In this document: one piece after another, positions 16,497-25,813 of the stretch
Position numbering within the stretch: position 1 is the stretch's first letter
Layout: every line of letters starts with the position of its first letter
From: Spirochaetales bacterium
GTDB lineage: Bacteria > Desulfobacterota_D > UBA1144
Reading direction: 5' to 3'
NCBI GenBank assembly: GCA_002730475.1
Contig: PCAG01000018.1
Span: 1 to 31,047 of the forward strand
DNA: 31,047 nt
Notes under the pieces: generated by a model
Seen by the model: only the letters and a program-made list of their open reading frames with translations
What the model was told of the DNA's origin: nothing
Database searches by the model: none
Translations under genes and position numbers: made by a program

Positions 16497-18440
16497 ATGT
16501 GCGGTATAACTGGATTTGTAACAGAAGCTAATTTTCATCAAGATAATTCAATTAAGTATCTTGATAAAATGATTTCAAAAATTCATCACAGAGGTCCAGA
16601 CAGTTCAGGTAAGTGGATTTATAATAATAGCCTATATTTTGGACACACAAGGTTAAGCATTCAAGATTTGTCTGTTAATGCAAATCAACCAATGTTTTCT
16701 AATAATGGACAATTCTGCATTATTTTTAATGGTGAAATTTATAATCATCATGAATTACGTAAACAAATTAATTATAACTGGAAATCCTCCTCAGATACTG
16801 AAACAATACTTGGCTTACTTGAAAATTATAGTTTTTCTAATGTTGTAAACAAACTTGAAGGTATGTTTGCTTTTGCTTGCTTTGACATATTTAATAAAAA
16901 ACTATACCTAACAAGAGATTATGCTGGTGAAAAACCACTTTATTTTGGTTGGTCAAATAATGTTTTTTTCTTTTCATCCGAATTGAAATCTATATGTGTA
17001 AATAATTATTTTCAAAAAAAATTAAATCCAGATGCTGTCAATTCATTAATTCAATATTCATATATTAAAACTCCTTTAACAATTTTTGAAAATTTATATA
17101 AACTTGCTCCTAATAAAATATTAGAATGTTCTTTAGATATAAATAAATATAAAAATAATAAAATTATCAATTTTAATGAAAAAAATAATTATTTCAAAAT
17201 TTATCCTTACGAAAATAATATTACAAATAATTTTAATAATAAAAAATCACTTATTCATCAAATGGATGAATTTAGTATTTTATTTAAAAAAACAATTAAA
17301 TCTTGTTTTATTTCAGATGTTCCCGTAGGTGTATTTTTATCAGGAGGAATAGACTCCACACTAACTTCAGTGTTTGCAAAACAGCATACCGACTTTAATT
17401 TTGAATCTTTTTCCATAGGTTTTGAAAACTTAAATTATGATGAATCACGCTATGCAAGTAAAATCTCAAATCATTTTGGAATTATTAATCATAAATTAAT
17501 TTTATCTCCTAGTGATATGCAGAATGTAATACCAAAATTACCTTTGATTTATGATGAACCATTTTCAGATAGTTCACAAATACCAACTTTTCTTTTATCA
17601 AAATTAGCATCAAGTAAAGTTAAAGTAGTTTTATCTGGAGATGGGGGTGATGAGCTTTTTGGAGGATATAATAGATATTTTAATACTCAAAAACTATGGA
17701 ATGTAATTAAATTTTTTCCATTTAAGCTTAGAAATAAAATTTCACAAGTTCTGATTACTAATAATAGTTTGTTTATTTTTGTTAAATATTTAGCAAAAAT
17801 TTATAATCCTCATATTTTTTCTGATGAAAAAATATTAAAAATTTTAAATAAATTAAAAACTATTAAAGATAAAAAAACATTATATTTATCGATGTTAAAG
17901 GAAATTAATGATGTACAAAAAAACACAAATCATTTTACTAATAATTTTGATTCTGTTTTCGATGATTATTTTAATAAATCATCTGAATTTATAGATGCAA
18001 TGATGAGATATGACTTCGATACTTATTTAAATGATGATATTTTAGTAAAGGTGGATCGAGCATCAATGGCAAATAGCCTAGAGGTTAGGGCACCTTTTCT
18101 AAATAAAGAAATTATTAAATTTAGCCGTTCTTTACCAATTAATCATAAAATTTATAAAGGTGGTGGAAAATTAATATTAAAAGAAATTCTAAATAGTTAT
18201 TTACCAAATAGCTTTATAAATAGGCCTAAAATGGGATTTGGAATACCCTTAAGAGAATGGCTTTCGAATGATTTAAATTCTTGGATGAAAGATATATTGT
18301 CAATAAACAACTTAAATAAACATAATCTATTTAAATCTGAAACAATCATAGAAATGATTGAAAATATTAATAGCACCTCTATTAACAAACTTTGGTCAGT
18401 GCTAGTATTTCAAATGTGGTACATGGAAAATTTTGAATGA
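16497..18440 (+). CDS. asnB: Asparagine-synthase-like glutamine amidotransferase (AsnB family)
   Basis: The 647-residue protein starts MCGITGF, so Cys2 becomes the N-terminal nucleophile of a class II glutaminase after Met removal. RGPDSSG (32-38), FNGEIYNH (77-84) and SSDTETIL follow. The synthase domain has the ATP PP-loop SGGIDS at 282-287, SGDGGDELFGGY and VDRASMANSLEVRAPFL. All catalytic parts look intact and the length fits AsnB. In O-antigen loci such enzymes (for example WbtH-like proteins) amidate hexuronic acids to uronamides rather than make asparagine. The TviB and WbpB-D-E genes here would make a uronic acid that could be its substrate. It begins 1 bp after the nucleotidyltransferase stop and overlaps the next gene by 4 bp. 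A housekeeping asparagine synthetase cannot be excluded. Confidence 0.88.
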   Translation: MCGITGFVTEANFHQDNSIKYLDKMISKIHHRGPDSSGKWIYNNSLYFGHTRLSIQDLSVNANQPMFSNNGQFCIIFNGEIYNHHELRKQINYNWKSSSDTETILGLLENYSFSNVVNKLEGMFAFACFDIFNKKLYLTRDYAGEKPLYFGWSNNVFFFSSELKSICVNNYFQKKLNPDAVNSLIQYSYIKTPLTIFENLYKLAPNKILECSLDINKYKNNKIINFNEKNNYFKIYPYENNITNNFNNKKSLIHQMDEFSILFKKTIKSCFISDVPVGVFLSGGIDSTLTSVFAKQHTDFNFESFSIGFENLNYDESRYASKISNHFGIINHKLILSPSDMQNVIPKLPLIYDEPFSDSSQIPTFLLSKLASSKVKVVLSGDGGDELFGGYNRYFNTQKLWNVIKFFPFKLRNKISQVLITNNSLFIFVKYLAKIYNPHIFSDEKILKILNKLKTIKDKKTLYLSMLKEINDVQKNTNHFTNNFDSVFDDYFNKSSEFIDAMMRYDFDTYLNDDILVKVDRASMANSLEVRAPFLNKEIIKFSRSLPINHKIYKGGGKLILKEILNSYLPNSFINRPKMGFGIPLREWLSNDLNSWMKDILSINNLNKHNLFKSETIIEMIENINSTSINKLWSVLVFQMWYMENFE

Positions 18441-19501
18441 TAATATACTCAATTAGTTTGTTGGTTTTTGTTATATTTGCAAATATTCAGCTTCTTAAAA
18501 AAAAATTATTAAAAATTGAATTAAATCTTTTTTTTTTATTTTTAATTTGTTTTGTAGGTTTGAGGGATGCTTCTGGAGGAGATTATTATACTTATTTTAA
18601 GATCTTTAAAAATAATAGTGAATATTTCAGAAATTTTTCATTCTCTGCTGATATTGGGTTTGTATTATTTACACAATTAATAAAATCTTTTTCAAATAAC
18701 TTTTATTTATATTCTATTGTAATATCGATCTTTAATTTTTTATGTTTAAGATTTTTTCTAACAAAATTTAAAGTTTATAATTTTTTATCTATGATAATTT
18801 TATATCAAAGTTTTATAATATTTTTATTTATGGGTTATGTAAGGCAAGGTTTGGCAATATCCATATTAATGGTTGGAATAGTTTTCTTGTATAAAAAAAA
18901 TTTTTTAATGTTTTTTATATATTTATTTATTTCAATTTTATTTCACAAAAGTGCTTTAGTTTTTTTAGTTTTTTTATTACTTTACTTCATAGATAAGAAA
19001 TTATCACCAATATTCATACTTTTTCAATCTATAGTCATTTCAATATTTATTTATTTGTATTACGATGAATTTTTAAGATTATTTTATTATTATTCTGGAG
19101 AAGGTAATTATTTTAAATCAAAAGGAGCATATCCAAGAGTATTGAGTAATATCTTTATAATCTTCTCTTCTTATTTTTACTTATTTGCAAATAATTATTT
19201 TAATAAAGATGAAAATAAAAAATATCATCATTTTATTTTAACATATTTGTCTATAACAATTATAACTTTATATTTTTTGATTATTGACAATACTACATTA
19301 GCAGATAGATTAAATTATTATCTGGTCCCACTTACTATTATTTTGTTAAATCTAGTTCATAATCATATAAAATTAAAATTTACTTTCATCAATTTCGTTT
19401 CTATATTTTATATTATTAATTTAAATATTTGGTTACTTTATGGTAATTTTTCAAGTCAATGGTATTATAATTATTTTCCAAATACTTGTTTAATATGTTA
19501 A
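18437..19501 (+). CDS. EpsG/Wzy-like polysaccharide polymerase (polytopic membrane protein)
   Basis: The 354-residue protein is almost entirely hydrophobic with about ten membrane spans. It carries EpsG-family landmarks: FVGLRDASGGDYYTYFKIF in the first periplasmic loop, GYVRQGLAISI in the middle and LFHKSALVFL further on. Proteins of this family polymerise lipid-linked repeat units in the periplasm and are the Wzy component of O-antigen and exopolysaccharide systems. It overlaps the upstream amidotransferase by 4 bp and the next GT by a few bases. Sequence conservation within Wzy proteins is low, so the call rests on the three motifs and topology. Confidence 0.8.
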   Translation: MIIYSISLLVFVIFANIQLLKKKLLKIELNLFFLFLICFVGLRDASGGDYYTYFKIFKNNSEYFRNFSFSADIGFVLFTQLIKSFSNNFYLYSIVISIFNFLCLRFFLTKFKVYNFLSMIILYQSFIIFLFMGYVRQGLAISILMVGIVFLYKKNFLMFFIYLFISILFHKSALVFLVFLLLYFIDKKLSPIFILFQSIVISIFIYLYYDEFLRLFYYYSGEGNYFKSKGAYPRVLSNIFIIFSSYFYLFANNYFNKDENKKYHHFILTYLSITIITLYFLIIDNTTLADRLNYYLVPLTIILLNLVHNHIKLKFTFINFVSIFYIINLNIWLLYGNFSSQWYYNYFPNTCLIC

Positions 19502-20598
19502 TCAATAAAAACACATATATAATTTTACAATATTCAGGAGAGCCAAGTGGCGCTGAAAAAAGATTTATAGATATATGGAAATATTTAATAAATAAAAATT
19601 ACCCTGTTTTTTTAGTAACTCATAAAAAAATCTCAGAATTTTATACATTTTCTAACTCTGAAAAAAAATTTTTATTATTATTTAATTCCAACAAAACAAC
19701 TTTTTTGAGTCAATATTTTACTATTTTAAGATTTAAAAATAATATTGAAAGAAATTCAATTATTCATTTTGTAAATACTTATTATCCTTTACTTTCCTTC
19801 TTAACTAATTCAAAATTTATAATTTCTTGGTTGCAGCCTTTTAATATTTTTTCAATGAAATATTTAAAATTTCGTCATTGCATTTTATTTTTGTTAGGTT
19901 TTTTTTTTTCCAAAACCATAGATGTGTTGAATCCTAAAAATTATTATTTTTACAAAAAATTATTTTATTTTAAAAAAATTTATATTACACCTACATCTAA
20001 TTCTGTAGATGAGAACATATTTTCACCTAGTTCAAAAAAAAATTCTATTGTATTTTTAGGGAGACTAGAAAAGCATAAAGGAATAAATAATATTATTGAA
20101 ATTATAACCAGTCTTGAAAAAAAACTATTTAACAACAATTTTTCAGATAAAATATTTTTTTATATTTTAGGAAGCGGATCCGAACAAAACAAAATAAATA
20201 ATTTCATAAAAAAAAATTATTTTAAAAATATAATAGTTCAAAATTTTTATTCTAAAAACCCAAATTTGATCTTGAATAAGTCAAAAATCTTTTTATCTTT
20301 ACAATCATCCTCTAATTATCCCTCCAGATCATTAATTGAAGCTATGTATTCTGGCTGTATACCAATTATTACTGATGTTGGTGACTCTAGAATGATGGGA
20401 TCTTCTAAATATTTATTTTATGTTGATAGGAAAATAAATTCTCAAAAAATCACAGATTTAATTTATAATATTATTTTATATGATAATATTAAATTTACTA
20501 ATATATCAAAACATATTAGACATGATGCAATTCTTTTATTTCAAAATAAAAATCAAAGTAAATATTTTGAAAAATTATACTTTAAACAAAATATATAA
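19495..20598 (+). CDS. GT4-family glycosyltransferase
   Basis: Starting from ATG 19495 (a TTG three codons upstream is also in frame), the 367-residue protein has YSGEPSGAEKRFIDIWKYL at the N-terminus, the second-domain strand SIVFLGRLEKHKGINNIIEII and the donor site FLSLQSSSNYPSRSLIEAMYSGCIPIIT, where two acidic and small residues match the GT4 E-x7-E region. It overlaps the polymerase gene by 7 bp and its TAA shares one base with the next ATG. It probably adds one residue of the repeat unit on the cytoplasmic side; specificity is unknown. Confidence 0.83.
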   Translation: MLINKNTYIILQYSGEPSGAEKRFIDIWKYLINKNYPVFLVTHKKISEFYTFSNSEKKFLLLFNSNKTTFLSQYFTILRFKNNIERNSIIHFVNTYYPLLSFLTNSKFIISWLQPFNIFSMKYLKFRHCILFLLGFFFSKTIDVLNPKNYYFYKKLFYFKKIYITPTSNSVDENIFSPSSKKNSIVFLGRLEKHKGINNIIEIITSLEKKLFNNNFSDKIFFYILGSGSEQNKINNFIKKNYFKNIIVQNFYSKNPNLILNKSKIFLSLQSSSNYPSRSLIEAMYSGCIPIITDVGDSRMMGSSKYLFYVDRKINSQKITDLIYNIILYDNIKFTNISKHIRHDAILLFQNKNQSKYFEKLYFKQNI

Positions 20599-22421
20599 TG
20601 TCTAAAAATGATTACATAATTTTTTCTTCTATTGATTGGGAAGTTCATTATCAATTACATCATCAGCTAACTTTATCCCTATCAAAATCAGAAAATAGAG
20701 TTTTATTTGTTCAAAATATTGGAGTTAGACCCATAAAATTTAATGATACTGGAAGAATTATTAAACGTATTATAGATCGAATATTTTCAATAAGAGGATT
20801 TAAAATTATAAATAAAAATATTTCACTTTTGATTCCTCTTATATTTCCTTTCCCTTTTAATAAATTTTTTATTAAAATAAATACATTCCTATTATCCAAA
20901 TCTATTCTCAATTGGATTTCAAAAAGTAATTTTAATAACCCAATTATAATTACTTTTTTACCTAATCCTGTAATTATTAATCTTCTAGAAAATACATTTC
21001 AGAATAATCTTAAAATTTATTATTGTGCTAATCACATGTCAAAAGGAAGTCCTGAAGCAATGCCATTAGAAAGTTGGGAAAAAAAACTTTTTAAAAATGC
21101 AAATTTAATTTTTACTATTTCTCACCTAACATATGAAAGATCAAAAAAATATAATAATAATATATTTAATTATCCTCCAGCTGTTGATTTTAAAAAAATT
21201 ATACAAAATAAAAAAATTTTTAATATCGGAGCCAACAAAACAAACATTTGTTATATTGGCGCTTTAAGTAACGTAATTGACATTGAATTGTTAGACTATG
21301 TCATATCGAAATTAAATGAATTTAATTTTATTTTTATTGGTCCAATTTTAATTAATGTTAATAAAATTAAAAAATATAAAAATGTTTCTTTTCTTGGTCA
21401 ATTATGTCACGATAAAACCATATCATATTTAAAATCTATGCATATGGGAATTATTCCATATAAAAAAAATGAATTCACAGATAATGTTTATTGTTGTAAA
21501 TTAAATGAATATCTAGCTTGTGGCTTACCGGTAATATCTACAAATTTACATGAAATAGAAATATTTTCTAGTAATCATGACAATATTATTAAAATTTCAA
21601 AAAATAAAAATGAATTTGCAAATCATATTATTGATATTAATTCAAAATATGATGTTATTGATAAAACTAATTTAAAAACAATTGCTGAGAAAAATAGTTG
21701 GGATAAAAGATTTGAATTAATTATTAATACTATTGAGGAAAATTTATTAGAATTTGAAAAAAATAGAGATCAATCTAGTAATTTATTTTTTGATTACTAT
21801 AATAGAATTAAAAAAAGATTAATTTCTATAATAATTATTCCTATATTCATTTTTTTAATATCTTTTTATTCTCCATTATTTTGGTACTTAGGTAATATAT
21901 TAGCAATAAATACACCAATATCTGAATCACAGGCAATTGTTGTCTTTAGTGGTGATGGTTATTCAAACTATTTGAATATAGGTTATCAAAAAAGAGCATT
22001 GGATTCTAAAAAATTTCTTGAAAACAAGTTAGCTAAAAAAATATTTCTATCTTCTGGAAAAGATCAAACTATTCATGAGGTCACTTTGCTTAGAGCTTTT
22101 TTAATAACTGAAGGTATTGATGATAAAAAGATATATATCTTTGAAGATTATCCAAGTAGCACATATGAGAATGTTAAAATGGTGGGAAACTTACTTGTTA
22201 AAAATAGAATAACTGATATTATCTTCATTACAGCCCCTTATCACTCACTTAGATCATACCTAATATGGAAATCAAATTATCCAAATATCAATATTAAAAT
22301 ACCTAGGGTAATTGATTCTCCTCCTGAAAAAATTCAATGGAAAAATAGTTATACTAATATCAAAATTATTTTATATGAATTTTTAGCCATAATTCATAAT
22401 AAGCTCAATAATAGATTTTAG
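20598..22421 (+). CDS. Fusion protein: GT4-like glycosyltransferase + membrane segment + DUF218 (YdcF/SanA/ElyC) domain
   Basis: Residues 1-380 look like a GT-B enzyme: IFSSIDWEVHYQLHHQL at the start, ANLIFTISHLTYERS (168-182), NICYIGALSNVIDIELLDYV (216-235) and MGIIPYKKNEFTDNVYCCKL...CGLPVIST (283-315). A hydrophobic helix follows at about 408-425. Residues 444-600 are a DUF218 domain: AIVVFSGDG, IFLSSGKDQ, EDYPSSTYENV and ITAPYHSLRSYLIWKSN are its hallmark blocks. With one membrane span between them, the GT would be cytoplasmic and DUF218 periplasmic. DUF218 proteins such as ElyC and SanA are tied to envelope and undecaprenyl-phosphate homeostasis. I find no stop or frame break at the junction, so this looks like a real two-domain protein and not an error. 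Confidence 0.8.
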   Translation: MSKNDYIIFSSIDWEVHYQLHHQLTLSLSKSENRVLFVQNIGVRPIKFNDTGRIIKRIIDRIFSIRGFKIINKNISLLIPLIFPFPFNKFFIKINTFLLSKSILNWISKSNFNNPIIITFLPNPVIINLLENTFQNNLKIYYCANHMSKGSPEAMPLESWEKKLFKNANLIFTISHLTYERSKKYNNNIFNYPPAVDFKKIIQNKKIFNIGANKTNICYIGALSNVIDIELLDYVISKLNEFNFIFIGPILINVNKIKKYKNVSFLGQLCHDKTISYLKSMHMGIIPYKKNEFTDNVYCCKLNEYLACGLPVISTNLHEIEIFSSNHDNIIKISKNKNEFANHIIDINSKYDVIDKTNLKTIAEKNSWDKRFELIINTIEENLLEFEKNRDQSSNLFFDYYNRIKKRLISIIIIPIFIFLISFYSPLFWYLGNILAINTPISESQAIVVFSGDGYSNYLNIGYQKRALDSKKFLENKLAKKIFLSSGKDQTIHEVTLLRAFLITEGIDDKKIYIFEDYPSSTYENVKMVGNLLVKNRITDIIFITAPYHSLRSYLIWKSNYPNINIKIPRVIDSPPEKIQWKNSYTNIKIILYEFLAIIHNKLNNRF

Positions 22422-23540
22422 ATGAAAATTGTTTTAATTTCTAATTCCTCATGGAATTTGTTCAATTTTAGAAAAGAGATTATAGAAAGCCTTAACGAAA
22501 ACCATCAAATTGCTCTAATAGCGCCAAAAGATGAATATTTTTTTAAACTTAATAAAAAATATACTATTTATAATTGGTCACTTAATTCATATAGTAAAAA
22601 CCTGTTTGGAGAACTTAAAGCTATTATAGGTTTATTTAGTTTGCTTAAGAAAATTAAACCAGATGTAGTTATGACATTTACAATAAAACCAAATATATAT
22701 ACTAATATATTGAGTTATTTCCTAAAATTTGCAGTAGTTTCAAATATATCTGGGTTGGGTAAAAATTTTATAAATGATAAAATTATCAATAAATTTATTC
22801 AACTATTTTATATTTTATTTATTCAAAAATCTAATTTTATTTTTTTTCAAAATTCTTTTGACTACGAATATTTTTGTAAAAAAAAATATTTCATTTCTAA
22901 AAAAAAATCTTCAATCTTGCCGGGCTCAGGTATAGATTTAAATTATTTTAAAAATTTAAAATATAAAAATAATTATTTAGATAATAAAAAATACCACTTT
23001 CTTTTTATTGGTCGATTTGAAAAAGAGAAAGGTATTTATGAATTCTGTGAAGCTGCAAAAAAATTTATTATTAAGAATAATAAAAATATTTTTTATGCAA
23101 TTAGTCCAAATGATATAAATATAGAAATTTTAACGAATAATTATCCTCAAATTCATTTTTTGAATAAAACTGATAATATAAAGGGCATTCTTGAAAATAC
23201 GAAGTGCGTAGTTTTGCCCTCATATAGAGAAGGTAACCCAAGAAGTTTAATTGAATCAATTTCTATGTCGGTGCCAGTAATTGCTACCGATGTACCAGGA
23301 TGTAATGATGTTGTTATTGATCATTACAATGGATATTTGTGCAAAAAAAATTCTATAGAGTCCTTGTTTGATAAATTTGTTAATTTTTATAATTTATCAA
23401 AAAGTGAAATTTTAATTATGTCTAATAATGCTAGAAATCATGCTGAAAAAAAATATGATGTTAAGAAAATTATAAATATATATGAAAAAAAAATATTAGA
23501 GATAAAAAATAAAAATGCAAATCAAAACATATCTAAATAG
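22422..23540 (+). CDS. GT4-family glycosyltransferase (capsule/O-antigen type)
   Basis: The 372-residue protein starts VLISNSSWNLFNFRKEII and has KIKPDVVMTFTIKPNIYTNIL and VVSNISGLGKNFIND in the acceptor domain, a pattern shared by capsule and O-antigen transferases of the GT4 family. The donor domain has FLFIGRFEKEKGIYEF and VLPSYREGNPRSLIESISMSVPVIATDVPGCNDVV, with the E-x7-E motif intact. It starts directly after the fusion gene with no spacer and overlaps the next membrane-protein gene by 26 bp. The linkage made cannot be deduced. Confidence 0.87.
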   Translation: MKIVLISNSSWNLFNFRKEIIESLNENHQIALIAPKDEYFFKLNKKYTIYNWSLNSYSKNLFGELKAIIGLFSLLKKIKPDVVMTFTIKPNIYTNILSYFLKFAVVSNISGLGKNFINDKIINKFIQLFYILFIQKSNFIFFQNSFDYEYFCKKKYFISKKKSSILPGSGIDLNYFKNLKYKNNYLDNKKYHFLFIGRFEKEKGIYEFCEAAKKFIIKNNKNIFYAISPNDINIEILTNNYPQIHFLNKTDNIKGILENTKCVVLPSYREGNPRSLIESISMSVPVIATDVPGCNDVVIDHYNGYLCKKNSIESLFDKFVNFYNLSKSEILIMSNNARNHAEKKYDVKKIINIYEKKILEIKNKNANQNISK

Positions 23541-25014
23541 TTTTCATTATTTATTTTATTTTTTAATTATATTATTTTTGCAAATAAATATTCCTGTAAT
23601 TAGTGATGATTGGTTTTTTATTAATAATGAAAATTATTTTATTTATAACAGACCTTTATCTAGTTATTTAATTACTTATCTTTATCCTCTTATAAATTTT
23701 CAATTTTATATATTTGATTCATTTATGTTCTTAAAAGCTTTATATTTATTTATTATATATATTATTTTTATATATATTTTAGCAAAACTAAAATTTTCTT
23801 CAATCAGTCCTTTATATATATCTTTTTTAATTATATTTTATCCACTACATGATAGTTCAACCTATTGGATTTGGTCTATAATTCATTTTCTTTCTTTTTC
23901 ATTATCTATGCTATCATTTGTTTTCTATAATGATAGAAAATTATTTTTAGCAAATTCAATTATTTTCATTTCACTTATGTTGTCTTACAGTTGCCTTCCT
24001 GTAGTTTTATTTTTATTAGTATATTTTATTAAATTTAGAAATTATAAAAATATCTTAAATATTCTATTTATCTTTTTAGTTTATATTATTTATATAATCA
24101 CAATTTCTGATTTAAATAACTTACCAAGAGTTGGTATTGGTTACAATAATTTTTCAGATAAAATAATCAATATTTTGAATTTTAAAAATTTTACTTTCCA
24201 TTTAATTTCATTATTTGATATTATTGGACCATCTAATATTATTAAAATTTATAATTCATTTTTATCAATAAATTTAATTTCATTTTTATATATTTTATTA
24301 ATCTCTTTTTTAGTTACATCCTTATATTTTAAAAGAAAATCATTAAAGTTAAATTTATCCTTAATAATTTTTTTTCTAATTATAGCTTTATTTTCTTTAT
24401 TGCTTTTTATAATAACTACTAAATTCCCATATATTCCCTTTGGATTAGGTAATAGAGTTAACTTATTTATATCACCCTTCATCATATTAATGATAGTATA
24501 TCTTATTTCTTTAACTAGAATATATTATTTAAGATTTGCTATTTTTTTAATATTTAATTTTATATTAATTTCATCAATTTATTCTACCAATTTATATTGG
24601 AAAGAAATAAACTATAAAATGGAAGTTTTTAATAACAATATTATGAACCTCCCTAAGGATAAAATTATTTTTTTAAAAAATGAAAAATATTTTATATATA
24701 ATTTATTTAAACACATTGAATTTTTAAATAATGATTTTTATTTAGATAATTATTTTTTAACTTATAATTTAAATAAGGATAATATATATTTACTTAACTC
24801 TAAAAATATTTATCTAAATAAAAATAAAATAAATGAATATATTGTTTATGATGTAAGGAACAACAATATTAAAAATTATAAAAATATTGATGACATTAAT
24901 AATATTTATTTATCATATGATGATCGCTTAACTCGCCATTGGTCAATTAACTTAATTAAAAACAAAAATCTTCTTAATTTTCTTCCAGATTATTACAGAA
25001 AAAAAATCAATTAA
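23515..25014 (+). CDS. Polytopic membrane protein, GT-C-like, function unknown
   Basis: I do not recognise this 499-residue protein. It has about ten to twelve hydrophobic spans over residues 8-360, then a soluble tail of about 130 residues rich in Asn, Tyr and Lys. An Asp-Asp pair (31-32, in PVISDDWFF) lies in the first extracytoplasmic loop, followed by NRPLSSYL. Such an acidic pair after the first helix and an Arg-Pro are typical of GT-C enzymes using polyprenyl-phosphate sugars. A GtrB/DPM-like enzyme that could make such a donor is encoded at 25810-26733, just beyond the convergent methyltransferase. A second Wzy-like polymerase is the alternative. The gene is the last of the long + strand unit and is even more AT-rich than its neighbours. 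Confidence 0.65.
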   Translation: MQIKTYLNSFHYLFYFLIILFLQINIPVISDDWFFINNENYFIYNRPLSSYLITYLYPLINFQFYIFDSFMFLKALYLFIIYIIFIYILAKLKFSSISPLYISFLIIFYPLHDSSTYWIWSIIHFLSFSLSMLSFVFYNDRKLFLANSIIFISLMLSYSCLPVVLFLLVYFIKFRNYKNILNILFIFLVYIIYIITISDLNNLPRVGIGYNNFSDKIINILNFKNFTFHLISLFDIIGPSNIIKIYNSFLSINLISFLYILLISFLVTSLYFKRKSLKLNLSLIIFFLIIALFSLLLFIITTKFPYIPFGLGNRVNLFISPFIILMIVYLISLTRIYYLRFAIFLIFNFILISSIYSTNLYWKEINYKMEVFNNNIMNLPKDKIIFLKNEKYFIYNLFKHIEFLNNDFYLDNYFLTYNLNKDNIYLLNSKNIYLNKNKINEYIVYDVRNNNIKNYKNIDDINNIYLSYDDRLTRHWSINLIKNKNLLNFLPDYYRKKIN

Positions 25015-25022
25015 TTTTTTTT
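24999..25022. terminator. A8/T8 inverted repeat between convergent genes, possible bidirectional terminator
   Basis: Eight As (24999-25006) and eight Ts (25015-25022) flank the 8-nt TCAATTAA. The loop holds both stop codons: TAA (25012-25014) for the + strand membrane protein and TGA (complement of 25007-25009) for the - strand methyltransferase. Such a hairpin is pure A-U and weak, but it supplies a T tract on both strands exactly where both transcripts should end. No GC-rich stem is seen nearby. Function is inferred from position. Confidence 0.4.
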
Positions 25023-25813
25023 GCTTCTACATAAAATATATCATATAAATTGCTATATATAGAAAAATTATTTAATTTAAATTTACTATTTAATTTTTTT
25101 AGAACATTTAATTTGTACATAATGAAATCTAAAGACCGATAATATCCAGTATATTTTATTGTAGTTATTTGATACCCTAAATTTTTTAACATTATGCAAA
25201 TACTTTTTTTTGTAAAATAATTTATATGAGTAGGAGGGTGAATAAGTCTCCAATTTTTTTTAAAAATTCTGGCATTTAAACTTCCAATATCACCAGTTGT
25301 AAAAACTAAAGTATGATTGTTTTTAGAAATATTTATAATATCTTTTATTGATTCTATTGGATTTGTTAAATGTTCCAATACATCCCATAAACAAATAACA
25401 TCATATTTTATATTTGAATTAACATCTTCAATCTTTTCCCAAACCTTATGATTTTGTGAGGAATAAGTTAACGCTTCTTTATTTAATTCCACACCACTAG
25501 CAGTTAAAAAAAACTCTTTTGCAAGATCTAAAAAAAAACCATAAGCACTTCCTATTTCTAAAAGATGATTATCTTTAAAAATATTATTTTTTTTTAAATT
25601 TTGTAATCTTAGTTTAAAATTTTTCTTTATAATTCTTTCATCTGCTAAATAATCTTTATATTCGCCATCTTTAAAATAATTTGAGTTATATATTTCATGA
25701 ATTTCATAATTATTTATTTTTTTTTTATAGATAGCATGTCCACAATTTGTGCACTTCATTAATGAGGAATATATTTCTTTTGTAAACATTTTACAAATTA
25801 AACAATTATTCAT
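25007..25813 (-). CDS. Zinc-ribbon class I SAM-dependent methyltransferase
   Basis: The 268-residue protein has four cysteines in two CxxC pairs (Cys4, Cys7, Cys21, Cys24), then a methyltransferase domain with LLEIGSAYGFFLDLA (motif I), VELNKEA and DVICLWDVLEHLTNP. IHPPTHINYFTKKSI further on is common in this glycan-locus subfamily (Methyltransf_23 type). It shares its architecture with the frameshifted gene at 11654-12536, and may be its functional counterpart. The target could be a sugar hydroxyl, carboxyl or the lipid-linked glycan. It overlaps the upstream GT2 by 4 bp (ATGA) and ends tail to tail with the + strand gene, sharing 8 bp. Confidence 0.85.
   Translation of the reverse strand: MNNCLICKMFTKEIYSSLMKCTNCGHAIYKKKINNYEIHEIYNSNYFKDGEYKDYLADERIIKKNFKLRLQNLKKNNIFKDNHLLEIGSAYGFFLDLAKEFFLTASGVELNKEALTYSSQNHKVWEKIEDVNSNIKYDVICLWDVLEHLTNPIESIKDIINISKNNHTLVFTTGDIGSLNARIFKKNWRLIHPPTHINYFTKKSICIMLKNLGYQITTIKYTGYYRSLDFIMYKLNVLKKLNSKFKLNNFSIYSNLYDIFYVEAKKIN

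Noticed and set aside
19486..19494. TTG start for the GT4 gene three codons upstream
   Set aside because: The ATG at 19495 is in frame, closer to the conserved first strand, and ATG is the prevailing start in the operon.
24249..24485. Antisense open frame over the GT-C-like membrane protein
   Set aside because: It is a shadow of the hydrophobic + strand gene with low-complexity Lys/Asn composition and no start context.
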